From: Gelatoporia subvermispora B
Taxonomy: Eukaryota > Basidiomycota > Agaricomycetes > Polyporales > Gelatoporiaceae
Assembly (NCBI GenBank): GCA_000320605.2
Contig: KB445815.1
Location: forward strand, 230,970-294,969
Length of the DNA: 64,000 nt
Direction: 5' to 3'
A program made the translations under genes and the position numbers. The notes beneath the pieces are model-generated. The model did not search any database and had not been told where the DNA came from. It was given only the letters and a program-made list of their open reading frames with translations. How positions within the stretch are numbered: position 1 is the first letter of the stretch; each line of letters opens with the position of its first letter. Of the stretch, positions 21,542 through 32,346 are shown in pieces.

Positions 21542-22436
21542 TCAGGCCAAAGCTCGTGGTTCGACTGGTCCAGGAGGTGTCAGCAGTTCTTGGAACTATG
21601 TGTCAAAGATGAGTTGAAGACGTTTGTTACCTGTGCTCAAGTTCGAGGGCTGAACCGTGTATGGGAGAACGCACTTGGTCCAAGCCGAGAGAGGACGGTA
21701 TCTCGCCTCGTGTTCCCTCCCCAATCTCCTCAGGCGCAGTCAGGGAGTCTTCGGGGCTGCTCATGAACGGCTTCGGGATGCAACTCGTGGTGAGATACAG
21801 CACAGTTTCGAGATTGGTATTGCTTACTTGGTCCGCTTTGCTAGGGTTAATCCCTACGTTCTTCGCCTGTGGCCTAGTACCATCCGCGCTTGGCCCATGA
21901 GCATTCGGATCTTCTCTCGGGACTATATCAATGAGGAAGTCGAAGTGATCTGACTTAGTGAGAGCCTTAGCAAGGTCGGCTCGAGACAGTGTGCGTCTCT
22001 TATTCGAGTCCGCGATGATGAATGCACGTGCGGTGATCTCGGCAATGAAGACTGCATCTGCCTTGTGAGCAAGGGAGCGAGTACGGAGCATAGCGAGACA
22101 CGTACTCTCGCAAGCCTTGCAGAACAAAACGGGTGCTGCATTCGATCAGACCACGGCACAACTCGAGGGAGACTACAACATACCGTCCGCAGCAATCATC
22201 TACAACACCCATGAGTGTGCTGGTCTAGTTTCGATCACTGTACTTCGCACCTTGACTTCCGGATCGTTCTTCATGACTTTCTTAATTCGCGCCAGAGGTA
22301 AGGGTGGGTGGCGGTAGTCCGGTGTCTCAGTCTCTGCGGTGTGAATTTGACGATTCCAGAAGTTCGACAGAAAGTCGTGTAGAGGCTGGCCGGCATCGAC
22401 GAAAGGCTGGGACGAAGAAGACGAAGTCATGTCCAC
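21542..22436 (-). CDS. NF-YC / HAP5 CCAAT-binding factor subunit, copy 2
   Basis: This is a paralogue of 9010-9893 with the same exon plan. It starts at 22436 (or the next Met, 22430) with [20 protein letters not shown], then [19 protein letters not shown]. The small exons MIAAD and [10 protein letters not shown] follow, then [40 protein letters not shown] and IVPREDPNA. It ends [17 protein letters not shown] at 21542. The histone fold is intact, with no stop or shift. The tail between KADQ and the last exon differs most from copy 1, and the splice acceptor there is ambiguous (CGAG or CGAAG). Copy 2 is opposite in orientation to copy 1, so the copying was inverted or transposed. It may be functionally redundant or a diverged partner. 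Confidence 0.9.
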
Positions 22437-22450
22437 TGTTCGCGCACGTA

Positions 22451-22471
22451 GCTGGCCAATAGTAGCGTTGG
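22451..22471. promoter_or_regulatory. CCAAT-box element before NF-YC copy 2
   Basis: This block is identical over 21 bases (opposite strand) to 8962-8982 and carries a CCAAT box 15 bases before the Met at 22436. Sequence beyond the block has diverged between the copies. Confidence 0.6.
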
Positions 22472-24855
22472 CGTAGAACGGGACACCGAGGAATGCGGGA
22501 TGGGATTGAGTCGGTCGCGATCACCGTCCTTGGGGAAACGGGTTGAGCGCCCATGTAATGATAGACTTATAATTCGGTAACCAACGTTTCTTATCGACGC
22601 GCGTCATGGGGTTCAAAGACTTTCAATGGGGTTTCAAATACATAGTTTATGCGCATTCCGTGAAGCTGCTTTCTTCTATGCAGGTGGAACTCTCTATTCT
22701 CTCCGACCTCAGAACTGTTAGATCACGGCAAAGCTCAGACAACAGCTGGTCCCTCGACCTGCAGGCACCAAACACGTGCGCTCCCCCCATCAGGCGAGAA
22801 TGCTAGCGGGAAAGGTACAGTCCGACGATATTCGGACTAGCTGGTACCAAATGCCATCTCTGTAGAAGTGATCGCGATTCGTTGGTAGAGGCCAGCGGCA
22901 GTCTTGAAGGCTCATACAGACACCAAGGACTATCTGTGTGGATAGCTCACTTCACCATCGCGCTTCTGCGAATCAACTGATTCGTGTCTGGGATCTACGA
23001 GGGCTTCAGAATAACTGTCTCAAAGGCCCTCGTTGCCTCATAGTAGCACATACACGCTCGCTGTGAGAAACGATAGTATCTGCTCATGATTACGTCCGGG
23101 GAAGGGGGTTCGACCGCAGCGGGCGCTCTAAATAATCCTACTAGTGACATGCATGCGGGAACTGTCTGCGGGACTCGCGTTTCACCAATGAATAACATAG
23201 CTGTCGAAAAGTCGGAGCTTCAGTTACACCGAACCTCAGTACTTCAGTCGTCGTTACGCGCCGCTGTCTAGCTCGCGGGGCGCCCAGCAGTGGTACTGTC
23301 AAGATGCGAAAACCTGTACAATCCGACTCAATCCCGACCCTGCCTCCCTTGATTCCTTGCAGTTCGAATTAAATGTCTGTGACCTCAGCGTTGGGCAGAG
23401 ACCCGTGCGCACCAGTCGATCTCTCCTTAAACACAGGTATATCAGTCTTACTGCCTTTATGAGTATGGCTGTCTCACGTCTTCATGCGGAGATCTGGGCT
23501 GAACAGAACGGGAAAGTGCTCATCATGGTACTTTCGTTCAAAACAAACGACTATCATCCGAGGGCTCTGTACCACCTACGGAACTTTCGAATGGAGGTTT
23601 AGTTCAATTGGAGACGCCGTCCATGTCTGGGAACTAGCCTTCTTACCGGTATGTAAAGGCATTCATTGAGATAGAGCAAGTTGAGGCGATATAAAGGTGA
23701 TGGCTACCTACGGGTATCAGAGAGACCAAATAATACCGTTGGGCTCCATAAGAATTGTCTGCGGTCATGTTTGCCCTGGAATCTTATTCTCTCCGGGATC
23801 TCGACGACGTACACATACATGTGAGAGTATATACGGACCGTATGAAGTTGTAATTTCTCGTGACAGAATGTGTATGCTACACTACAAAATGGGCCAGCCT
23901 GTGAAGGTACTGGGCAGATCAATTATCAATCGAAGAGGCAACGCCAATGGCGGGAAAAAACAAATGTGTACCAGGCGCGCACTTCGAACACACGCGAAAA
24001 AGACGACATCAACATGCTTTACCCCTTAGGCAAGCATGCACAAAAAGTGTGTTGAGGGTGCGAAGAAAAATATCGCAATCATCGGACTCAGTGAGGAGTC
24101 AAGTGCAAGCAGCCCGAGCACGTGCGCTGTCTATCAGTGGCTGCGGCACCATCCAGACCTCGCTCTCCCGTCCCATCACCGTCGCCTTCGAGCGAGTCCT
24201 TTCTGAGAACAACAGTCGCTGAAATCCGCTATTGGATCTCGTCCTCGCTCTCAATGACGATATGCTGCTTCCCTTCCCTCTTATCTGCTAGGCTCGGGCT
24301 GCAAGGTCTGCGCGTTCTCATCAGACAATGCGGCGGCTACGTTATCTGCGACCTCGGGCTGGCTTTCTAGGAAGGACGGCTTCTGGAATCTGTTCCGGAG
24401 CGTGAAGTCTATTCGGCTTTCATGCAGCTGGGATCCCTTGCACGGCCGCGCTCCCAGAGACCAACATCTCCTCGGCAGCTCACAGCACTCAGTACTCACC
24501 AGCCGGGCCTGGTCCAGGGCCGCGTGGATATCGCGCAATCAGCGTGCGGAGACAGCAGCGGGATTCCCCCTGTTCCTGCATCCCACGCATAATGAATATC
24601 AATAGTATCAAATTAGATTATGTGAGTTGTCCTCGATGCAGTGAGTCAGATACGGTCATGGATGCTAGGTGTACAGATGCGAAGTGGTGATGTCGAATGC
24701 GATGAGCTCTGGCACAAATACACTTGAGAGTCCGATCCGGTGCATTATTTGTTTCCGTCCCCAATACGATACTTCTCCGCCTGGGCCGCGCCGCGCTGCA
24801 GCAGTGCATCGCACTGTGGCCCGATTACGCAAGTGACATGCGGGGTATGGTGCGG
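22472..24855. other. 2.4 kb with no convincing gene
   Basis: Many short frames occur on both strands, with no domain recognised. One minus-strand fragment at about 24281-24538 looks partly coding (RNRFQKPSFLESQPEVADNV, preceded by a possible intron with GTGAGT and CAAG ends), but it runs into a stop at 24281 and has no identifiable continuation. It may be a gene relic. Confidence 0.45.
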
Positions 24856-25612
24856 TCATAGGTTGTGCGCCTCGATGTGGCGCATGATGGTCAAGGAAGC
24901 TAAAATTTCTAGAGAAGTCCCGAGGTACGTGGCATCAGCATGGCACGGCGTATCGAGCGGACGCGGGACTTACCGATTACCAGGTGCGCGTAGGGGTCGT
25001 ATATGGTCAGGACGTTCCCAGAAGTGTTGAACGCAGGCTTCTCCGGCGACTTGAGGTTGTAGTGCGCGACGATGTAGCCCTTCGAATCCATGCACTGTGG
25101 GCCGCAATCAGCCTGGTGTGCGCGATACGCCGTGTACGGCCACGTACCGTCCATTCCTGGTTGTGCAGGGTCCTGTACGTCCATTTGTACTCTTCGCCAT
25201 CAGACGCCCTGAACTTTCTCGAGAGCGACCTGCGAGATAGCACGATGGTGAGGCCCATGCATCATTACGTTGGTCGTGCCTTCGCTACTCACGTTCCAAA
25301 CATGGCCGTCTTCTTCAGATAGTGGCTCATGGGCATGGACACGGACGAGCCGACGAAGGAGATCTTCCCCAGGCCCCCGTTGTGCCCAAAGTCGAGGACG
25401 ACTGTCGGCTTGCCCTGCGGGCGGTGGTCCCGCTGGCGTGAAGAACGACGGTCGGCGGTGTAGATCGTCACTGTGCTTGTGCCCGGCAGGCCTGTGTGCG
25501 CCGGTGCGGTAGCGATGCGAAGGAAGAGGCGGTCATAAATGTCGTCAAGTTCGGTGCTCGCGAGTTGGCCGGAGCGGTCCTCGAGGAAGTACGGCAGAGT
25601 CCTGCTGGCCAT
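24856..25612 (-). CDS. DUF6593-type protein
   Basis: This belongs to a basidiomycete family of unknown function, recognised by its C-terminal half. From 25612 the first exon reads MASRTLPYFLEDRSGQLAST and contains GKPTVVLDFGHNGGLGKISF and MSHYLKKTAMFG. Three introns follow. The exons between give SLSRKFRASDGEEYKWTYRT with LHNQEWT, then CMDSKGYIVAHYNLKSPEKP with AFNTSGNVLTIYDPYAHLVI, and the last exon gives EILASLTIMRHIEAHNL. The EYKW...EWTC and the closing LASLTIMRH are what I rely on for the family. Length is about 190 residues, with no signal peptide. No function should be assigned. On the minus strand, the 5' flank (25640-25700) is C-rich. Confidence 0.75.
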
Positions 25613-26376
25613 GACGAGCGAACCAAGTATGTCGTGTGGGGTGTGTCGGGGCGACGGGGCCCAAGTTGTGGGGGATGCCGAGGTGGATGGGGAGGGGGGT
25701 TGTGATACCGTCGCAGTCAGGGCAGAGCAAGTTTTTATATGTGCAAGTGGGCAATTTGACGCGTGATCCGAAAGTGGGCAGGAGGGCTGTCGGGGTGTGG
25801 GCGGTCAGTGGCGTCACCTTTCTGAGTAATTGTCTTCTGGCTGGGAAGGCTCGCGCTTCACACAGACTACTGCTGCGGTCTCCCGGCTCAACACCGCGCA
25901 GAAGCACAGAAGGCCTGCCCGTATAAGCATAGACTAATCCGGAACAGGGCCCGACAGTCCAGCGACCGCACTAGACGACTGCTCCCCAAGTGCACGCCTC
26001 GCTCGATCCGGTACCTGCGGCCGACATCACGACACAAACCCATTTTAGAGCCATGGCGGCGCGTCAATCTCTGCCAAGGTCCGGTGGTATTGCCCCTTGG
26101 CCACATTGGGCACTGCCTACCGCGTAAGCGAAATGACCTCGGGATTCACGTCCACGTATAATCTACCGGTAAGTGCATGCTGGGAACCGAATCCCCTCGA
26201 TCTCTAAGATGCGTGGCCGCAGGGATCTTAACGCATCTGTCAAACCTTGACCACATCGTACGTGAGAGCGGGGGGACTAACGTTTGCCACATGAGCAGCA
26301 CTGTCTTCATGTTCTTAGCACACTACGCCTTCTGCAGTTCCTGCACATATGTGCGAAACCTTGGATGGTAGCGGTT
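25613..26376. other. Intergenic with G-rich patch
   Basis: No gene is seen. Positions 25640-25700 are unusually G-rich on the plus strand, with several runs of four or more G, just upstream of the DUF6593 start. They could affect its promoter. Confidence 0.5.
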
Positions 26377-27426
26377 TCAGATGGAAGCGCGAGGCCGCCT
26401 ATCCTCCTGGGAGGCGAGCACTTTCCACGCTTCGGCTGGCCAGGAACGAAGACCGTGCTGGATCTGACAGATGACCCTAGCGCTTGCACCCACGATCGAG
26501 ATCGGGAAGTGTGCAGCGCCGTGCACGTTGGCGGATGCAAATTCAAGTCTGTGTTCGCGACGGTCGCGGCGAGCCTCGTGCTCGTCCCAAGCCATTTACC
26601 GTCGGGGGCGCACTTGAGTAGATTGAGTTCTGTCCCAGCGAAGCACACAAGCCCCGCGCCGGCGATGTGTTGCTCGGCGAAAGTGTTCATGCAACCAGCA
26701 ATCAGCTGTCCCCGGTAGTGCGGCCCTCGAGATACGCAGGGAACAAACTCGTATCATCCCCATAGCGTCCCGCGTCCATGTCTCGTTCGTTCGCACCCGC
26801 GCCAGCTGACCTTTTCCGTCCACGGACCCCGCCCCTGCCAACGCCTGGCCGCAGTCTAGCAACCACCAGCACGCCGGGAAGGCGCCCCTCTCACAGGCGC
26901 CCACCTGACCTCTGCCCAAATTAGTCTCCGGAATCGGATCGATGTCCTAAGCGGTCCACGCACCGGTTCCAAGCTCAAACGACTCCTTCGTGTCCCCGAT
27001 CGCGCCTTGAACTTTGCTATATGAAAGCTGCCAGTACACCGAGAGCTTCGCCCCGCGGAACTTACCCCCGCTGCTCCAGTGACGGTCACCAGACATAGCG
27101 CGGACGACCCATGCCGTTATGCACTCCCTCAAGGGGGCTTCTGAAGTCTGCAAACGGCAATAACAGATCGACCTTCCGTATCGTGGCGTCGTCTTCGCTC
27201 CGAGGCACACACGAAGCACGGCCAAAACCTGAGTTGCTACGCCAAACAAAGTAAGTCGCCCAAGATGGCCGTGGGCGATAGCCCCGTCGTGAAACCCGCA
27301 ACTCCGAGTCTTGTGAAGCGTGCAAGTCACATTGACCTGTCCAACATCTAATACAGTGAGAAACGCTGCACGAACCCGCGCAAGGTCCGTTGACATTTTT
27401 GTTTGCGCCCTCTTCCAACCCTTCAC
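26377..27426 (-). pseudogene. Degenerate lectin-like gene, copy A
   Basis: Coding-like blocks lie in different frames: MSTDLARVRAAFLTVLD, then VNVTCTLHKTRSCGFHDGAI, FRGAKLSVYWQLSYSKVQGA with GDTKESFELG, CERGAFPACWWLLDCGQALA, GQLARVRTNETWTRDAMGMI and AEQHIAGAGLVCFAGTELNL. The C-terminal block is SWPAEAWKVLASQEDRRPRA and ends at 26377. Repeats of the type (R/K)(L/V)xVYxQ...W remind me of fungal beta-propeller lectins, but this is weak. I could not splice the blocks into one frame, so I call it a decayed gene; a live gene with about eight introns is possible. A shorter homologous copy lies at 32742-33740. Confidence 0.4.
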
Positions 27427-27615
27427 TCAAGGCATCAGGACATGAATGCAAATGACACACATACCGAACACAGTCAATGGAACGAGAATGGCGCCATTTC
27501 ATCTCATCTGCACCCCCGGAGCTCTGTGTATCCGAGACAGGACATCTCCTCCACCGCCACTAGTTCGAATGACTGGCAGGTCGCTTCGGAACTGGCAGCA
27601 ATCCGATACGCATGA

Positions 27616-28760
27616 TCAAGACGAAACCATTTCCGCACTTGTCTTCACGTCGAGGAACAGCTTGCCCGTTTCATTGGTATCCTCGACTTCGATAGTCTGC
27701 TTGCGCTCTGCGACGCCAGCCAAAATTGTTGCAGGAGGAAAAAGCTGCAGCGCATACCTATCAGGATCCGCATACATACATTAACCTGTCTGTTACAAGA
27801 GCGCTTCCTGGACATGAAACGCACCGGAGCGAGCTTTCGTGACCGCGTTTTGCGAGGATGTCGAGGACGCCGGAACCGAGTTTCAGGCCCTCGACAGTCG
27901 CGCGCGATTGCACAACCTCGGCCACCTCTGACTTCTTGTACCGGTCTGTCCGTCGATGAGACACCTGGATGCGCGGTGAGTGGCTATCGCTGTCGCACGA
28001 CCTGTGCTTACCGGTCGAGCAAATCAACCGGGACGCCGTGGGGCGTAACGATGTCCGTTGTACACACCGGGCACGACTTCCACGACGCCCTGGTCAACAA
28101 AGCTCTTGGCGACCTTGTTCACCTCCCGTCGCAGCTTGTCAGGACCTCGGCCCGGCCACTCCTTACGAGGCTCGCGTTTGCCGCGTCGAGGAAAGTGACA
28201 TTCTTAGACGAGCTCCTTTCTCTTGTGCACGTCGCCCTTCGGCAGAGGCACGTATGTTTCTGACTCCAGATCAAAGGATGCTGCATATGCATCAGAGCGC
28301 CCCACAGGCTGTAACATCTCAGTCAGCGATTGTAAAGAACGTGAAAACCCATAGCACACCTTGACTGCTCCTGTATTCGCTTCGATATAGATGACATCGC
28401 CAACGACAATCTTCTCCTTGAGAATCGCCTCGTAGATGCTCGGGTCTAGCCGAAGCTGCTTTGTACCCTTGACGGTCTTGAGACCACCAATGACGTGAGA
28501 TATGATCTTTCCGTACCCGCTCTCTGAGAGGGTCCTCGGACTCTGTCAGTGTGAGTTCCGTAACCTCTCCCTCGTACACCTCCTTCGTTTCCTTTATCCG
28601 GAGATCCATCCAACGTACGCTCCCAGCACCTGACCGCGTATCAACCGAGTATCTCACGCACCATTTGCATGCCGCTATACCTTGGTGAGGACCTCCATCT
28701 TCTTTACCTCCGTGCAGTATACCTCGGACCCAACTATCGAGCGGGTCGGCACCTGCTCGG
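27616..28760 (-). pseudogene. RVB1 (Pontin) pseudogene, 5'-truncated
   Basis: This is a diverged copy of the intact RVB1 at 33992-35743, same orientation. Retained parts include [40 protein letters not shown] and the same C-terminal end with stop at 27616. Damage is clear. The Walker A exon is missing: similarity fades near 28760, inside exon 2. A small insertion near 28525 shifts the frame after LTESEDPL. A block of roughly 190 bases spanning the DEVH/Walker B exon is absent near 28060. A further deletion of about 40 bases removes the PQGGQDI region near 28170. Without Walker A and B it cannot make an active AAA+ ATPase. Confidence 0.85.
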
Positions 28761-29619
28761 CGCAGACCCCCGTCTTGATAATTCCAATACGAGACTCAAG
28801 CGGTGGATCTTGCGCGATTGTCGTCTGAATTTTGAAGTAGGGCTACGACTGGTTTCATCTCTGCGAGTCAAAGTGACAGAATTCGGGTTTCGCGTTGTAA
28901 ACTCATGCCCAGGGATTATTTCAAACTTGAGTCTCAGGACCACCTCCCTGAAGCAAAGTGTCAGCCATTCGTTCGTTGTGTCCAGGGAGTTATGCACACC
29001 TGGCTCCATGGCCTGCTACAGACTCCACCAACGCAACTGGCTTGGAAGCGTGATCATCTTGCACCTATCTGGATTTGGTTTTAAGACAACGGAGTATGCG
29101 GATACTCATCCGTAAGTTGTAACATCGACACGATTCATACCGCCTCAAGGAAGCACTCAGCCACACCTGACACGCATATCCGGAACTCATCTCTCGCAAG
29201 TACATTAGACGACCCCGAAAGATGCAGATCCCACGGAGGCCGACAAGATGGATGTCAGACTCTCCCAGCAGCTCCGTCTTGATAACAGTGAAGACAAGTG
29301 ACACCAAGGCCCATAAGAATAGGCCGAACGAGCGAGATCTCCTTGCTGTCCCTTGGATCCGCAGCCTGCATTGTCTTTGTGTCCTCGCAAGTGTGTGAGA
29401 TGCTCGAGTCCGAGACATGATAACATGATAACAGTCGTGTGAGTGTTATGCGTGAGGTATGTACGATGGTAGACTGATAGTACTCGGGCCTTCGAGCTCG
29501 TGGGGTGAAGCACAAGATTCTGGGACGCAATATGATTGCAGACGACTACCATGGAGCCCAGCGGCCATCATCTGGTCTTTTATAGCCATAAAAAGTTGTA
29601 TGATTGCCTGCCTCAAGGG
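28761..29619. other. Intergenic, no gene seen
   Basis: Homology to RVB1 stops near 28760. A minus-strand frame at 28734-29009 (NEWLTLCFREVVLRLKFEII) looks partly protein-like but is short and isolated. Nothing else is supported. Confidence 0.45.
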
Positions 29620-29649
29620 TACTGTAGTCGAGGTAATTATAACAAACGG
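29620..29649 (+). repeat. Left terminal inverted repeat
   Basis: These 30 bases start TACTGTAGTCGAGG. They match the reverse complement of 29986-30015 at every position. Confidence 0.9.
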
Positions 29650-29985
29650 GTGTGACCGTGTGACCTAACAAATGGGTCAAATCCATAACAAACGGCTTCC
29701 GACGTGATGTGACCTTTACAAACTTTGGCTCTGACATAGCTAACAAATGGCCAATAACACAGCACAAAACCGACAAAATCACTCCAGAATGAGCGGAAAC
29801 GAGGAGCTCTTGCAATTTCTGGGTAGCTTGTAGTGAAAATTTTGGTCAGAAGAGTACATTTGTCTGTTCCGGGAGCGTTTGAACGATTTTAGCCCTGGGA
29901 GACATGGTCAGACCCTTAACAAACGAGGTCAATTGTGACATGACATCTCACTGAATTAACAAAACAAACCCTGGCTGTGACGTGA

Positions 29986-30015
29986 CCGTTTGTTATAATT
30001 ACCTCGACTACAGTA
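29986..30015 (-). repeat. Right terminal inverted repeat
   Basis: These 30 bases end CCTCGACTACAGTA and are the exact reverse complement of 29620-29649. Confidence 0.9.
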
Positions 30016-30549
30016 AAAGTACTGGCCGTCCAAAGGACGTCGTCAGGCTTGCAAGCGTTCGAGGCGCGTGCCCGGTATCCTTTTCTTCCGTTCTGGCTTT
30101 AAACTTGGGGCCTGGACCCTTCACAAAGGTGTTGGGGACCAGAGCCTCGGAAGCCAGCTACTCACATTTTTTGCCGCGTGAGGGCGTGATGGAGACAGAA
30201 GAGACTATCAAACCGAATTGGACGAGGGAGATGTCTTTGAGCTTCATGGCGCTACACGCTACACGGCTGGGGAAGTGCATGATAATATGACAGCTTTCGA
30301 AAAGGGCGTGATGAGTATCGACTCGTCTTTCGTCGGGGATCGATTTATAGATCAGGAGACAGAGCAGTCGTATTGCTAGAACCTCGACAAGGATTATCTA
30401 CAGATGTCAAGCCAAAGACCCAGTCCAAGAATCTGAGGATAAGTTTGTAATGTGTGCTGTTGTTTATATTAGCAGAACAAGAGCCAGAATGCTCAGCACT
30501 CACCAAGTATTTACCGGTGAGGACCCTGCTAGCCCGGTGAACTTGAGAC
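30016..30549. other. Intergenic, no gene seen
   Basis: Between the MITE-like element and the 3' end of orphan X copy 2. Only short unsupported frames occur here. Confidence 0.5.
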
Positions 30550-32346
30550 TCAGGCAGGCCCTGGGCTCACCGCACGAGAGCGATTCTTCGTAGCACGAGG
30601 CCCAGCAGCATCAATGGTGAGATGTCCATTCGTCACTCCCCGCCTGTTCCGGGCTTGATGACCGCGATAGGTGCCTGACATAACGATGTCCCCCGTGACA
30701 GGGCTTAACATGAGGGGATTCTGTCAAGTCTAACATCGACCCAGTCCGGCATATCCGAACACAGTTCGACGTACATTGCCAGGGGCATACCATTCATTGG
30801 TCGCAGGGCTGATGTCGACCCACTGGGCGAAGCTCTCTTCAGTGCTCACCTTACGCGCGGCCCCATGGCTGCGGATGCAGGCGCGTTCACCGGGTTTGGC
30901 CTGCACATCAAGAGCAGCGCGCAGCTCATTTTCGGCTTGATCGCAGCTGGTGCCTGGGGGAAGCGCGAGCTCCAAGTTTGCATCCGTGCTACCCTCCTGG
31001 ACCTTCGGATCAGATTCCAGCGAGAAGAAATCACGAACGGGTGGTCAAACCTTGGATATAAACTTGATCAAGTATCCAGAGGATATGAGTTTGCTGCTAA
31101 GCGTTTTGACACTCGGCACAACTTGGTCGGCCGAGGAAAACGCCAGAGTCACGCTGTAGACCTTTTTCTGTATCAGAGCTTGCTGGGGACAAAGTCCGAG
31201 GGGAGGGAGATTGCTCACCTGCTCGAAATTCACTTGCAATTCGGGAAGGACAGCAGAGAAGCGTTCTACAGAGATGTCGCCGGTTTTGTTCCGGAATACA
31301 CGGAAGGTAGTAGATGGCTCCATGTCCAAAAGATTTTCTTCCCAGACAAGCGATGCATGTTGAATGTCCGCTCGCAGCACCTGCTTTTGCGAGTAGTTCA
31401 CATTGACGTAGGCGCGGACAATGGGCTCGAACTTGATTCTCACGGACTGACTACTTCTTTACACAAGCAAAACAGTCAGTTTTGCGATGTAGCCTGCGAG
31501 TGCTAGGCATACCCGATGTTCTTGTAGACCAAAATGGGTTCCATGCTCTCATCGTTCTCGTCAAGGTTCTCGATGTAACCTATCCGAAAGTCTGTCAGTA
31601 TTGAGTGTCTTATTCAAGTGACAGCAATTACCCAGGGCAATATTTGTCGCCTGACCAGTGCCATTCTTAGCCTCCATCGACATCCCAGGGATAGAGATGG
31701 GGCCCTAAAGAGACATCAGATAAATGGCGAAATTGAAAGTGTATGATTCCCGCCTCAAATTGGATTGGCGGAGTCACACTCCTATTCATCCGAAGCGTAG
31801 TGCGCTGACCAGGCTATGCGATGGGTCAGCTCGATCTCATCTGTGGAATCCAGTGGGGAACAGATTGACTTGCCGAGATTGGTACATAGTCTTGTGCCCG
31901 GACAAATGACCCTCCATCTACCTCGGCCGTAGCGAAGGCGAGGCTATTTCAGGCGGCGTTCAGCGAGCCGAGACAGGAGGTCATATTCGTGACATACTTG
32001 TTGGCATACGTAGCAATCATCTCAGAAGGACCTACAAACCCCGGTGAGGATACTAGTTTCAGGTTCCATACTCATGAAATGTCTGACCTTCGGCCGAGAG
32101 AGTGGTCACCCTGAAAATATGACGGGATCAGTGAGTCCCACGGGAGGAATATCATTTGGTATATACCTCCACGCAATGGGAGAAGGGGGAGAGGAATTGG
32201 CAACTTGGTTGACAGATGAAGATGCAAAGCACAACATGAAGTTGACATTCTCGCCGAGGTTGATGCTTGACGGTAACGTCAGTCGCTGGCTGTGGACATG
32301 GAATATACTGGGCTTACCTCTTGAAGGTCAGAGTCCTGGTAGTCAT
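30550..32346 (-). CDS. Orphan family X, copy 2
   Basis: This is a paralogue of 18299-20233, same strand and exon plan. It starts at 32346 (MTTRTLTFKS, the same first ten residues as copy 1), then INLGENVNFMLCFASSSVNQ, VTTLSAEG, MIATYANK, LAFATAEVDGGSFVRAQDYV and PGQRTTLRMNRSVTPPIQFE. The core VRAYVNVNYSQKQVLRADIQ with HASLVWEENLLDMEPSTTF follows, then VTLAFSSADQVVPSVKTLSS, ACIRSHGAARKVSTEESFAQ and AAGPRATKNRSRA, ending at 30550. One intron (after PPIQFE) has a GC donor where copy 1 has GT. The Asn/Gly-repetitive stretch of copy 1 is missing. The two copies are clearly diverged but both frames survive, suggesting selection on both. Function unknown. Confidence 0.65.

Larger units (their letters stand above)
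29620..30015. mobile_element. MITE-like element with perfect 30-bp terminal inverted repeats
   Basis: The ends are perfect inverted repeats of 30 bases, including a TA at each outer edge. That would suit a TA target-site duplication as in Tc1/mariner-type elements. The 396-bp interior has no coding frame of note and is A/T-rich. TAACAAA occurs at least six times inside, and GTGACnTGACC-like blocks also repeat. It sits between the RVB1 pseudogene and orphan X copy 2. With no transposase inside, it would be non-autonomous. It could alternatively be a structured regulatory or replication element. Confidence 0.7.

Noticed and set aside
28734..29009. Minus-strand frame of 91 codons after the RVB1 pseudogene
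   Set aside because: Protein-like in places, but it is short, overlaps the end of RVB1 homology and has no splice partner or known domain.
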